DNA of 64,000 nt from Devosia yakushimensis (lineage in GTDB: Bacteria > Pseudomonadota > Alphaproteobacteria > Rhizobiales > Devosiaceae): the NCBI RefSeq assembly GCF_030159855.1, contig NZ_BSNG01000004.1, positions 253,945 through 317,944 of the forward strand, written 5' to 3'. Below, piece by piece: positions 8,495-16,271 of this stretch. Position 1 is the first letter of the stretch; every line of letters starts with the position of its first letter. The notes under the pieces are model-generated. The model did not search any database and had not been told where the DNA came from. It was given only the letters and a program-made list of their open reading frames with translations. Position numbers and translations under genes: made by a program.

Positions 8495-8521
8495 CTGGCA
8501 CCGACTTGGCACGGCGCTTGA
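8495..8521 (+). promoter_or_regulatory. Overlapping sigma-54-like promoter sites upstream of glnK
   Basis: CTGGCACCGACTTGGCA (8495-8511) has GG and GC with the canonical 10-base spacing of a -24/-12 promoter. A second match, TGGCACGGCGCTTGA (8507-8521), overlaps it and has a weaker -12 half. Sigma-54/NtrC control of glnK-amtB is established in proteobacteria. Confidence 0.7.
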
Positions 8522-8567
8522 GTCTAGTTTGCCATTCAGACCAGCGCCAAGTCGCAAAGGGGCTCAC

Positions 8568-8906
8568 ATGAAACTGGTGATTGCAATTATCAAGCCGTCA
8601 CGCCTCGAAGAGGTTCGCCAGGCTCTCAACTCGCTCGATGTCCACGGCATGACCGTGACCGAGGTGAAGGGTTATGGCCGCCAGAAGGGGCATTCGGAAA
8701 TCTATCGCGGCACCGAATATGCCGTGCACTTCCTGCCCAAGCTCAAGGTTGAAATCGCCGTGGATGACGCCCTTGCCGATGCCGTGAGCACCGCCATTCG
8801 CGACAGCGCTCAGACCGGTCGGATCGGCGACGGCAAGATCTTCGTGCTCGATCTGCTCGCCGTCACCCGTATCCGCACCGGCGAGACCGGCGCGGCTGCC
8901 CTCTAA
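8568..8906 (+). CDS. glnK: Nitrogen regulatory protein P-II (GlnK)
   Basis: Trimeric 112-residue nitrogen signal protein. The start KLVIAIIKP, the T-loop TEVKGYGRQKGHSEIYRGTEY with uridylylation target Y51, and the C-terminal GRIGDGKIFVLDLLAVTRIRTGE are all canonical. When unmodified it would bind and close AmtB, whose gene follows after 22 bases. The ATG at 8568 lies after AAAGGGG. The nearby sigma-54-like sites suggest nitrogen-limitation control, so glnK is more likely than glnB. Confidence 0.95.
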   Translation: MKLVIAIIKPSRLEEVRQALNSLDVHGMTVTEVKGYGRQKGHSEIYRGTEYAVHFLPKLKVEIAVDDALADAVSTAIRDSAQTGRIGDGKIFVLDLLAVTRIRTGETGAAAL

Positions 8907-8928
8907 GCGTCATCGGGAGAACAACAAG

Positions 8929-10272
8929 ATGAAGATGTCAAAGGTTCTGGGGAGCGCCGCACTTGCCTCCCTGCTGCTGGCGCTGCCGGCATTTGCACAG
9001 GATGCCGCCGCTCCGGCGGCCGAGGCGGCTGCTGAAGTCGCCACCATCGACACCGGCGATACCGCCTGGATGATCGTTTCCACCCTCCTGGTCATTCTGA
9101 TGACCATTCCGGGCGTCGCCCTGTTCTATGGCGGCCTGGTGCGCGCCAAGAATATCCTCTCGGTCGTCACCCAGGTCTTCGGCGCCTTCTCCATGATCGC
9201 CCTGCTCTGGGTGGCCTATGGTTATTCGCTGGCCTTTTCCGGCCCTTCCGAAGGCGGGCTCTCCGCGTTCATCGGCGATTTCTCCAACTTCTTCCTCGCC
9301 AATGTCACCCCCGATTCGGTTTCGGGCACCATTCCTGAAATCATCTTCGTGGTGTTCCAGCTCACCTTCGCCTGCATCACCGCGACCCTGGTGGTCGGCG
9401 GCATTGCCGAGCGCATGAAGTTCGGCGCCGTGATGGGGTTCCTGGCGATCTGGTTCACCTTCGCCTATCTGCCCATCGCCCACATGGTGTGGTCGGGTGC
9501 GGGCCTGTTCTTCAACATGGGCGCGCTCGACTTTGCCGGCGGCACCGTGGTTCACATCAATTCCGGTGTGGCCGCACTCGTTGCCGCCATCGTGCTGGGG
9601 CCGCGTCTGGGTTACCTCAAGGAGCCGATTGCGCCCCATAACCTGGTCTTCACCTATATCGGCGCCTGCCTGCTCTGGGTTGGCTGGTTCGGCTTCAATG
9701 CCGGCTCGGCTCTGGGTGCCAATGGCCTTGCCGCTCAGGCTTTCCTCAACACCATCACGGCCCCTGCCGCGGCCGCCATTGCCTGGGCCGTCGGCGAAAA
9801 GATCACCCGTGGCCACGCTTCGGCCCTGGGCTTTGTCTCGGGCGCCGTTGCCGGTCTTGTGGCCATCACCCCGGCCGCTGGCTTTGCCGGCACCTTCGGC
9901 TCCATCGTTCTGGGCGCCGTCACCGGTTTTGTCTGCCTGTGGGCCGTCGTGACCCTCAAGCCGATGCTCAAATATGACGACAGCCTGGACGTCTTCGGCA
10001 TCCATGGCGTGGGCGGCATTGTCGGCGCCATCGGCACGGCCATTGTCGCGGCCCCCTCGCTGGGCGGCTTCGGCGCCGAGGGCTACAATATGGGCGGCCA
10101 GCTCGTCACCCAGTTCCTGGCTGTGGCCGTGGCCATCGTCTGGTCCGGTGTCGTGGCTCTCGTTGCCATGCTCATCGTCAAGGCGGTCTTCGGCGGCGCC
10201 CGTGTCTCCGAATCGAGCGAAAGCGATGGCCTGGATCTCTCGAGCCACGGCGAACGCGCCTACAATTCGTAA
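8929..10272 (+). CDS. amtB: Ammonium transporter AmtB
   Basis: Inner-membrane trimeric ammonium channel of 447 residues with a cleavable signal peptide (about 1-24, ending PAFAQ), an Ala-rich linker and eleven membrane helices. Hallmarks include WMIVSTLLVILMTIPG at the first helix, the family signature around FAGGTVVHINSG with the first pore His, and FGIHGVGGIVGAIGT with the second. The tail SSESDGLDLSSHGERAYNS is the conserved cytoplasmic end that contacts GlnK. It is cotranscribed with glnK. Confidence 0.96.
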   Translation: MKMSKVLGSAALASLLLALPAFAQDAAAPAAEAAAEVATIDTGDTAWMIVSTLLVILMTIPGVALFYGGLVRAKNILSVVTQVFGAFSMIALLWVAYGYSLAFSGPSEGGLSAFIGDFSNFFLANVTPDSVSGTIPEIIFVVFQLTFACITATLVVGGIAERMKFGAVMGFLAIWFTFAYLPIAHMVWSGAGLFFNMGALDFAGGTVVHINSGVAALVAAIVLGPRLGYLKEPIAPHNLVFTYIGACLLWVGWFGFNAGSALGANGLAAQAFLNTITAPAAAAIAWAVGEKITRGHASALGFVSGAVAGLVAITPAAGFAGTFGSIVLGAVTGFVCLWAVVTLKPMLKYDDSLDVFGIHGVGGIVGAIGTAIVAAPSLGGFGAEGYNMGGQLVTQFLAVAVAIVWSGVVALVAMLIVKAVFGGARVSESSESDGLDLSSHGERAYNS

Positions 10273-10280
10273 ATCTCTTA

Positions 10281-10305
10281 CCCGGCGGCGCCCTCCGCCG
10301 CCGGG
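10281..10305 (+). terminator. Strong GC hairpin just after amtB
   Basis: CCCGGCGGCG, a 5-base loop and CGCCGCCGGG form a perfect 10-bp stem 9 bases past the amtB stop. No T-run follows (CCTCTTC), so it may be an mRNA 3' stabiliser or leaky terminator. Confidence 0.6.
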
Positions 10306-10313
10306 CCTCTTCA

Positions 10314-10479
10314 GTGACCAGAAAATTGATCGCGGCGTGCGGCTCGTGTCCCTCTTGGCCCGCCACAGAGGCTTCCCACTCGCAAACTGCACGGGCTGCA
10401 CACCCCGATCAATTTCCCGGCCTCTCCTCCCATGAGCGCCGCGACCCTGACCCGCCCGATTGTGGCGGGTCTTTTCTTG
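10314..10479 (+). ncRNA. Putative structured RNA downstream of amtB
   Basis: The arms 10323-10348 and 10390-10415 face each other in one register without bulges. AAATTGATCG pairs with CGATCAATTT; then come a mismatch, two G-C pairs and another mismatch. GTGCGGCTCGTG then pairs with CACGGGCTGCAC through two G-U pairs. The loop contains CCTCT/AGAGG. The G-U pairs would be A-C mismatches in the opposite transcript, so a plus-strand RNA is favoured. A Rho-independent terminator follows at 10449-10479. There is no convincing coding frame. I do not recognise a known family; it lacks the SRP RNA apical motif. Alternatively it is a 3' UTR structure of amtB or a small inverted-repeat element. Confidence 0.45.
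10449..10479 (+). terminator. Rho-independent terminator
   Basis: GACCCGCC, loop CGATTGT and GGCGGGTC form a perfect 8-bp stem, followed by TTTTCTTG. It probably ends the glnK-amtB transcript or the structured RNA candidate. Confidence 0.85.
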
Positions 10480-10560
10480 AACCGTGCTTTTGGCCATCCT
10501 GATCCGATCTATCCCATCCACCGGCTCTTGGAACCACCGATCCATCCCCCTCACCGATGC

Positions 10561-10635
10561 TCCCTCGGGCTTGACCCGAGGGCCTCTCGCCACTTGTGCC
10601 GGGCTGAGAGTGGCCCTCGGGTCAAGCCCGAGGGA
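10561..10635. repeat. Family-1 paired palindromic repeat
   Basis: Arms CCCTCGGGCTTGACCCGAGGG and its reverse complement flank a core CGCCACTTGTGCC. Each arm is itself a hairpin. It is one of eight such short copies in the window. Confidence 0.9.
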
Positions 10636-10829
10636 AAACCGTGGGTGGGAAGAGCTGGTGGGGAGAACCGGTGAAGGCAGGAAGATCGGTGGGTGGGAAA
10701 TCCGCCGCGCAAAACAGCACACGCGCAAATGCCGCACCACCGCCCCATGGTTAGCCTTGGGTTAACCCGGTCCCGCTAGCATGACGGCAATTGGGCCCGG
10801 TCAGTTCCGGGCAGTATTGAGTTTGCCCC

Positions 10830-13574
10830 ATGCCCAGCCATCCCGCTCCCGTGCTCGATGAAATCCGGTCCCTGCCGCAGCGCGGCACCCGTAGCGGTGC
10901 CAAGGCCATGCCGGCGCCGCCGCCCGCTCTGTCGATTCGCATCCCGATGCGGCTGATCGGCTTCGTGCTGCTGGGTCTGGTGGCGATATGCCTCGCCGCG
11001 CTCGCCTCCTGGTCGGTGGACGATCCGAGTTTTTCCTATGCCACCAGCAAGCCGCCGGCCAATTGGCTGGGCTTTCCCGGCTCAGCCATAGCCGACATCC
11101 TGTTCCAGACCCTGGGGCTTGCTTCGCTGGTGCTGATGGTGCCGCCGGCGCTGTGGGGCTGGGCCATGGTCCGCCGCCGCGTGCCGACAAATATGGGCCT
11201 GCGCCTCATCGGCTGGCTGGGCGCAACAATTCTGGGTGCCGGCGTCTTCGCCTTTGTCGCCATGCCGGAAACCTGGCCGCTGCCCACCGGGCTGGGCGGC
11301 CTGGCCGGCACCGGTTTCACCACCCTGGCCGCCATGATCACCGGCGCCCAGCCACAGGCTGTTACCGCCGCGCTCTTTGCCATCATCATCGCCGCGCCTG
11401 CTTTGGCCCTGTTCTGGATCGGCATGGGGCTGGGCAGCACGGTTTCGACGGCGCCGGGCAAGGCCCAGGCCGCCGCCGGCCGCAAGCCGGGCGCCGCACC
11501 GGCCGAAGCCGATGAGGAACCCGAATCCAATCCGATCATCGATATTGCTCTCGGCGCCATGGTCCATATGGGCTATTCGCTGCGCACCGCCTTCCGCCGC
11601 GCCCGCGCCAGCCACGCTGAAAAGCGGGCCGCCGATGCCGCCCCCTGGCGCGATGACGAGGTCGAGCCGAGCATGGATGGCCGTGCGCCCACCGTCTCGC
11701 GCAACGAGCCGTCCATCGATGGTCCGGCCCAGCGCCGCATTCATTCGCCCAGCGCGCCGCAGGTCGAACCCGGCTTTGCCGCGCCAGGCGACGTGTCGCC
11801 CCGCATCAATGCCCGCCCCAGCTATGACGACACCGAACTCGATTATCCCGACGAAGCTGATGACGATTCGGTGCCCTTCGTGCCCGATGCGCCGCCGCCC
11901 CCGGCCGTGATCAATCACCGTCAGCAGGGCGATTCGCGCTTCCATCCCGCCGATCCGACCAAGCCGCGCGTCACCGCGCCCGCGCCGCGTCCCGTGCCGG
12001 GCAATCGCATGGCGCGCGAGGCCCAGACCTCCTTCCTCGACGAGCCCGGCGGGTTCGAACTGCCCCCGCTGAGCCTGCTCGCCGAGCCGCGCCACAAGGG
12101 CCCTTCGCCCGAGCACGCGCCCGAGCGGCTTGAGGAAATGGCCCGCCAGCTCGAAGGCGTGCTGGAAGATTTCGGCGTCAAGGGTGACATCATCAATGTT
12201 CGCCCGGGTCCCGTCGTGACCCTGTTCGAACTCGAACCCGCGCCGGGCATCAAATCGAGCCGCGTCATCTCGCTGGCCGACGATATCGCCCGCTCCATGT
12301 CCGCCATATCAGCCCGCGTCGCCGTGGTGCCGGGCCGCAATGCCATTGGTATCGAACTGCCCAACCAGAACCGCGAAACCGTCTATTTCCGCGAAATGCT
12401 GGCCAGCTCCGATTTCGAGAAGATGAAGGGCAAGCTGCCCATCTGCCTGGGCAAGACCATTGGCGGCGAGCCGGTCATCGCCGATCTGGCGCGCATGCCC
12501 CACCTGCTCATCGCCGGCACCACCGGCTCGGGCAAGTCCGTGGGTATCAATACCTTTATTCTGTCGCTGCTCTACCAGATGACGCCCGAGCAGTGCCGCA
12601 TGATCATGATCGATCCCAAGATGCTGGAACTCAGCATCTATGACGGCATCCCCCATCTGCTGACCCCCGTCGTCACCGACCCGCAAAAGGCCGTCGTGGC
12701 GCTCAAATGGGCCGTGCGCGAGATGGAAGATCGCTATCGCAAGATGAGCAAGATCGGCGTCCGCAATATCGACGGCTTCAACCAGCGGGTGAACGAATCC
12801 AAGGCCGAGGGAAGGGTCATTACCCGTACGGTGCAGACCGGCTTTGACCGCGAGACCGGCGAGGCGATTTTCGAGAGCGAGGAATTCGACCTCGAGCCCT
12901 TGCCCTATATCGTCGTTATCGTCGACGAAATGGCCGACCTGATGATGGTGGCCGGCAAGGACATTGAAGGGGCCATCCAGCGCCTCGCCCAGATGGCCCG
13001 CGCCGCCGGCATCCATATCATTACCGCCACACAGCGCCCCTCGGTCGACGTCATTACCGGCACGATCAAGGCCAACTTCCCCACGCGTATCTCGTTCATG
13101 GTCACGTCCAAGATCGACAGCCGCACCATCCTGGGCGAGCAGGGCGCCGAGCAGCTGCTGGGCAATGGCGACATGCTCTATATGGCCTCGGGCGGCCGCA
13201 CCAAGCGCCTGCACGGACCCTTCGTCTCCGATGGTGAAGTGGAAGCGGTGGTCAACCATCTCAAGAGCCAGGGCACGCCCGACTATCTCGATTCCATCAC
13301 CGCGGATGACGAGGAAGGCGGCGAATTCGGTGGCGACAGCGATGGCGGCGGCGACGATTATGCCGGCTCGGGCGACGAGCTTTACGACAAGGCCGTCCAT
13401 ATCGTGCTGTCAGACAAGAAGGCCTCCACCTCCTATATCCAGCGCCGTCTCGCCATCGGCTACAACAAGGCGGCGACGCTGATCGAGCGCATGGAACGCG
13501 AAGGCGTCATCAGCCAGGCCAACCATGCCGGCAAGCGCGAAATCCTGGTGGGCAACAACGCCGACGGGTATTAG
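10830..13574 (+). CDS. ftsK: DNA translocase FtsK
   Basis: Septal DNA pump that clears and decatenates chromosome termini during division. Residues 1-30 are cytoplasmic. Four to five membrane helices span about 35-215. A long acidic/Pro-rich linker runs from about 220 to 440. The motor domain follows, with Walker A GTTGSGKS (563-570), Walker B-like YIVVIVDEMADLMM, QMARAAGIHIITATQRPSVDVITG and FPTRISFMVTSKIDSRTILGEQGAEQLLG. The C-terminal gamma winged helix (SYIQRRLAIGYNKAATLIERME) is the KOPS-reading domain. At 914 residues it is normal for the alphaproteobacterial form. lolA nearby is a common neighbour. Confidence 0.96.
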   Translation: MPSHPAPVLDEIRSLPQRGTRSGAKAMPAPPPALSIRIPMRLIGFVLLGLVAICLAALASWSVDDPSFSYATSKPPANWLGFPGSAIADILFQTLGLASLVLMVPPALWGWAMVRRRVPTNMGLRLIGWLGATILGAGVFAFVAMPETWPLPTGLGGLAGTGFTTLAAMITGAQPQAVTAALFAIIIAAPALALFWIGMGLGSTVSTAPGKAQAAAGRKPGAAPAEADEEPESNPIIDIALGAMVHMGYSLRTAFRRARASHAEKRAADAAPWRDDEVEPSMDGRAPTVSRNEPSIDGPAQRRIHSPSAPQVEPGFAAPGDVSPRINARPSYDDTELDYPDEADDDSVPFVPDAPPPPAVINHRQQGDSRFHPADPTKPRVTAPAPRPVPGNRMAREAQTSFLDEPGGFELPPLSLLAEPRHKGPSPEHAPERLEEMARQLEGVLEDFGVKGDIINVRPGPVVTLFELEPAPGIKSSRVISLADDIARSMSAISARVAVVPGRNAIGIELPNQNRETVYFREMLASSDFEKMKGKLPICLGKTIGGEPVIADLARMPHLLIAGTTGSGKSVGINTFILSLLYQMTPEQCRMIMIDPKMLELSIYDGIPHLLTPVVTDPQKAVVALKWAVREMEDRYRKMSKIGVRNIDGFNQRVNESKAEGRVITRTVQTGFDRETGEAIFESEEFDLEPLPYIVVIVDEMADLMMVAGKDIEGAIQRLAQMARAAGIHIITATQRPSVDVITGTIKANFPTRISFMVTSKIDSRTILGEQGAEQLLGNGDMLYMASGGRTKRLHGPFVSDGEVEAVVNHLKSQGTPDYLDSITADDEEGGEFGGDSDGGGDDYAGSGDELYDKAVHIVLSDKKASTSYIQRRLAIGYNKAATLIERMEREGVISQANHAGKREILVGNNADGY

Positions 13575-13592
13575 GCTCATCGATTGCCACAA

Positions 13593-13620
13593 CGTCATTC
13601 CCGCGCAGGCGGGAATGACG
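13593..13620. repeat. Family-2 single palindrome
   Basis: CGTCATTCCCGC-GCAG-GCGGGAATGACG-type hairpin 18 bases after the ftsK stop. It is a half-unit of the family-2 repeat and possibly serves as a transcript end. Confidence 0.85.
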
Positions 13621-13678
13621 CTGCGTGTGCGAGCAATTTCCGCCGCGTCAGGCAGCGTGCCCCACCAGACTCGACTCT

Positions 13679-13714
13679 ATTTCAGTTTCAACTTATATAA
13701 GTGAAAACTGAAAT
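13679..13714. promoter_or_regulatory. 36-bp palindrome, probable ArsR autoregulatory operator
   Basis: ATTTCAGTTT...AAACTGAAAT arms meet at ACTTATATAAGT. Apart from a few central bases the 36 bp are a full dyad, centred between 13696 and 13697. It overlaps the AT-rich promoter zone just upstream of the SRPBCC-arsR pair, with SD AAGGAG starting at 13715. ArsR repressors typically bind such dyads at their own promoters. Confidence 0.75.
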
Positions 13715-13727
13715 AAGGAGTGGACGC

Positions 13728-14372
13728 ATGGCCTTCGATATTGCGGCGCATCTGGGCGCCATAAAGCGCGAAGTGCGCGATCTGGAAATTGACGGGCAGC
13801 CGGGCAAGGTAATTGTCGCCTCGCGGCTCTATGATACCACGCCGGCCGATCTGTGGGATGCCCTTACCCGCCCCGAGCGAATCAGCCGCTGGTTCGCGCC
13901 CGTCTCGGGCGAACTGAAGCTGGGTGGGCGCTATGCCATCGAAGGCAATGCCAGCGGGACGATCACATCGTGCGAGCCGCAGAAACGGGCGGAGCTGACC
14001 TGGGAATTCGGTGGCTATACCAGCTGGGTCAATTTCAGCATTGCCCCTGCCGAGGGCGGTACGCTGCTGGTGCTTGAGCATATCGCCCATTTCAGCCCGC
14101 ACTGGACCCAATTTGGCGCCGGAGCCGGCGGGGTTGGCTGGGAACTGGGCCTGCTGGGCCTTGCCGAGCATTTAAAGCGCCCCGCCGAGGATGTCCGGGC
14201 CGAAGGCGTCAATGGCTGGGAAACCTCCCCCGAAGGCCTGGATCTGGTGCGCCAGGCCAGCACCGGCTGGGGCGAGGCTGAAATCGCCGCCGGCGAGGAC
14301 CGCGAACAGGCGCTCAAGGCCGCCGAAGCCACGCGGCGCTTCTATTCGGGCGAACCGCCGCTGGAGAGCTGA
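13728..14372 (+). CDS. SRPBCC/AHSA1-domain protein
   Basis: A 214-residue START-like (SRPBCC) protein of the activator-of-Hsp90-homolog group. The sequence ASRLYDTTPADLWDALTRPERISRWFAPVSGELKLGGRY shows the typical domain opening, and LVLEHIAHF the later strand. Members bind small hydrophobic ligands, but no ligand can be named. The gene is preceded by AAGGAG, 7 bases before the ATG, and ends in TGATG overlapping the ArsR gene. SRPBCC-ArsR pairs are common, and the regulator presumably represses both. Function unknown beyond the fold. Confidence 0.85.
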   Translation: MAFDIAAHLGAIKREVRDLEIDGQPGKVIVASRLYDTTPADLWDALTRPERISRWFAPVSGELKLGGRYAIEGNASGTITSCEPQKRAELTWEFGGYTSWVNFSIAPAEGGTLLVLEHIAHFSPHWTQFGAGAGGVGWELGLLGLAEHLKRPAEDVRAEGVNGWETSPEGLDLVRQASTGWGEAEIAAGEDREQALKAAEATRRFYSGEPPLES

Positions 14373-14710
14373 TGCACGCCTTCGATGTCCTGGGCGACCC
14401 TGTTCGCCGCCGTATCCTGGAACTGCTGTCCGATCGCGAGCACAGCTCGGGCGACGTGGTGGCGGTGATTTCAGCCGAATTCGGCATTTCGCAAGCCGGT
14501 GTCAGCCAGCATCTCAAGGTCTTGCGCGATGCCGGCTTCGCCCGGGTACGCCCCGAAGGCACGCGCCGCGTCTATGTGCTCGATGCCACGCCCCTGCGCG
14601 ATATCGACGATTGGCTGGAGCGCTTCCGCGTCTTCTGGCCGCACAAGCTCGACGCCCTCGCCACCGAAATCGCCCGCGGCAAGAAGGCGCGTGGTGATTT
14701 CAGCGACTAG
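14372..14710 (+). CDS. ArsR-family winged-helix regulator
   Basis: A 112-residue ArsR/SmtB-type repressor. FDVLGDPVRRRILELLSD opens the domain and ISQAGVSQHLKVLRDAGFARVRPEGTRRVY is the recognition helix and wing. No metal-binding ELCVC motif is present, so it is not a classical metal sensor; it belongs to the group paired with SRPBCC proteins. The start overlaps the SRPBCC stop, and the stop overlaps the convergent ridA gene by 4 bases. The 36-bp palindrome at 13679-13714 is its likely operator. Confidence 0.88.
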   Translation: MHAFDVLGDPVRRRILELLSDREHSSGDVVAVISAEFGISQAGVSQHLKVLRDAGFARVRPEGTRRVYVLDATPLRDIDDWLERFRVFWPHKLDALATEIARGKKARGDFSD

Positions 14711-15093
14711 GCTTGGCGCATTGCCACCGCTTCGATTTCGACCAGGAAATCGGGCGAGGCGAGCGCCTGGACGAAAACCAGGCTGGAGGCCGGTGGCGGC
14801 ACCGGCAGCAGCGGCCCCGCCGCCGCCCGATAGGCATTGATGTCAATGCCCGCGACCAGAAAGATCGTATATTTGACCACGTCGGCGCGGGTCATATCCG
14901 CGCCTGCCAGTACGCGGTCGATATTGGCGATAACAGCCTGCACCTGCGCTTCAATGCCTTTGGCAATGCTGCCATCGGGCAGGGCACCCACCTGGCCCGA
15001 AATGTAAAGCATGCGGGCGGGCGTCGCGATCTCGACGCCATGGCTATAGGCCGGCGAAACCATCATGCCATCGGGATTGAACTTGCGGACCAT
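14707..15093 (-). CDS. RidA/YjgF-family protein
   Basis: A 128-residue member of the RidA/YjgF/UK114 family, trimeric proteins of which the RidA branch hydrolyses reactive enamine/imine intermediates. Recognisable are YSHGVEIATPARMLYISGQVG near the start, the QVQAVIANIDRVLAGADMTRADVVKYTIFL helix and LVEIEAVAM at the end. The catalytic Arg of true RidA (in a motif like R.C.EV) is not evident: the corresponding stretch reads PASSLVFVQALASPDFLVEIEA. An Rid subgroup other than RidA is therefore likely. It is transcribed towards arsR and lies 12 bases from the upstream small secreted-protein gene. Confidence 0.8.
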   Translation of the reverse strand: MVRKFNPDGMMVSPAYSHGVEIATPARMLYISGQVGALPDGSIAKGIEAQVQAVIANIDRVLAGADMTRADVVKYTIFLVAGIDINAYRAAAGPLLPVPPPASSLVFVQALASPDFLVEIEAVAMRQA

Positions 15094-15105
15094 GCCTGTT
15101 CTCCC

Positions 15106-15411
15106 TTAGCGGCAAACCGGCTCGCCCACTGCGAGGGCGAATTCGCGCGGACCGGCCCAACCTTCGCCGTGAGTGTTGGGTACATCGACGATCTTGACCT
15201 CGAGCGTGCAGGCGCCCCCGGTGACGCGGTAGAGATCGGGTTCGACATATTCAATGGCGCTGATCCCCTCGACGCCAAAGGCATCGGCCACCTCATTGTC
15301 GGCGAGGATCGCCTGCAATTCCCTTTGCCGCTGATATTGCGGCGGCAGCGCCGCCAGGGCGGGCAGGGTGGTAATGGCGACCAAGGCCATGGCAAACAAC
15401 AAGCGATGCAT
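15106..15411 (-). CDS. Small secreted hypothetical protein
   Basis: A 101-residue protein with a clear signal peptide (HRLLFAMALVAITTLPALA, cleavage near residue 20-21). The mature part holds two cysteines (68 and 100) that could form one disulfide, and ends GEPVCR. No family recognised. The ATG at 15409-15411 is chosen because the signal peptide starts there; the frame stays open far upstream but runs antisense to lolA. It is probably in one transcript with the ridA-like gene. Confidence 0.7.
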   Translation of the reverse strand: MHRLLFAMALVAITTLPALAALPPQYQRQRELQAILADNEVADAFGVEGISAIEYVEPDLYRVTGGACTLEVKIVDVPNTHGEGWAGPREFALAVGEPVCR

Positions 15412-15543
15412 CACTCTCTCCCAATCTCCGGCATGACCATGGCGCGGCCGGATGAACCAGCTGTGAATGCAACCTTCCACCTGTTGCCGCAATTGTTTTC
15501 TAGCTAGGTTCTCTTCGACTTCAGCCAGGAACAGAGATTTTTC

Positions 15544-16176
15544 ATGATTCGCCGCGATGCCCTGCTGCTCGGTCTTTCCACCGTTTTTGCCCTGAGCCTG
15601 CCTGCTTTGGCGCTCGATCGTGCGCTGACGCCTGAGGAACAGCAGCTGATTGCCAATATCAACCAGCACAATTCGGCGATCCGCACCATGGCCGGCCGGT
15701 TCCTGCAGATCGATACCAATGGCGGGCGCACCGAGGGGACCTTCTTCCTCGAACGCCCAGACAAGGTGCGTTTCCGCTACAATCCGCCCAGCCGCGAGGA
15801 AATCGTCTCGGTGGGCCGCGGCTTCTACGTCCTCAATCGCAAGGACGAGACCTATTACGCCTATCCGCAGGACACCATTCCGCTGCGCCAGTTCCTGGGC
15901 GACAATATCAACCTGCTCAATGCCAATGTGGTCAATATCACCAATTCGGACGGCTATATGTCGATCACCGTGGTCGATGAAACCGTGGCCGGCACGGTGC
16001 AGGTCTCGCTGATTTTCGACACCCAGACCCTCGATCTGGCGCAATGGAGCCTGGTCGAGCCCAGCGGGGCCGAGCTGACCTTTTCACTCTATGACGTGGA
16101 AAAAGGCGTCGACATCCCCCGCGCCTTCTTCTCCATTCCGGCAACCTACAAGGGCCTCGATCCCTCGACGCGGTAA
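15544..16176 (+). CDS. lolA: LolA-family outer-membrane lipoprotein carrier
   Basis: Periplasmic chaperone that ferries lipoproteins from the LolCDE complex to the outer membrane. At 210 residues it has a signal peptide (to about LALA, residue 24). The LolA fold motifs follow: NSAIRTMAGRFLQIDTNGGRTEGTFFLERPDKVRFRYNPPSREEIVSVGRGFYVLNRKDETYYAYP. FtsK followed by LolA is a frequent alphaproteobacterial order; here five small genes separate them. Confidence 0.88.
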   Translation: MIRRDALLLGLSTVFALSLPALALDRALTPEEQQLIANINQHNSAIRTMAGRFLQIDTNGGRTEGTFFLERPDKVRFRYNPPSREEIVSVGRGFYVLNRKDETYYAYPQDTIPLRQFLGDNINLLNANVVNITNSDGYMSITVVDETVAGTVQVSLIFDTQTLDLAQWSLVEPSGAELTFSLYDVEKGVDIPRAFFSIPATYKGLDPSTR

Positions 16177-16204
16177 GATCAGGCACCAAAGGTTCGTAGA
16201 ACCC

Positions 16205-16234
16205 GATGCGCCTCCCTCCCCCTTGAGGGGAGGG
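16205..16234. repeat. Family-3 single palindrome
   Basis: CCTCCCCCTTGAGGGGAGG hairpin between convergent lolA and uppP; a half-unit of family 3. Confidence 0.75.
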
Positions 16235-16271
16235 GATTAGATCGTGGCTGGCGAGGCGTCGCGGAAGGCCC

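Noticed and set aside
10314..10422. SRP (4.5S) RNA or tRNA for the structured segment after amtB
   Set aside because: The GGAA-type apical loop and GUCAGG/AGCAGC pattern of SRP RNA are absent on both strands, and there is no anticodon or T-arm.
10314..10502. Small protein of 62 residues in the same segment
   Set aside because: No SD, unlikely composition, and it would run through the terminator stem.
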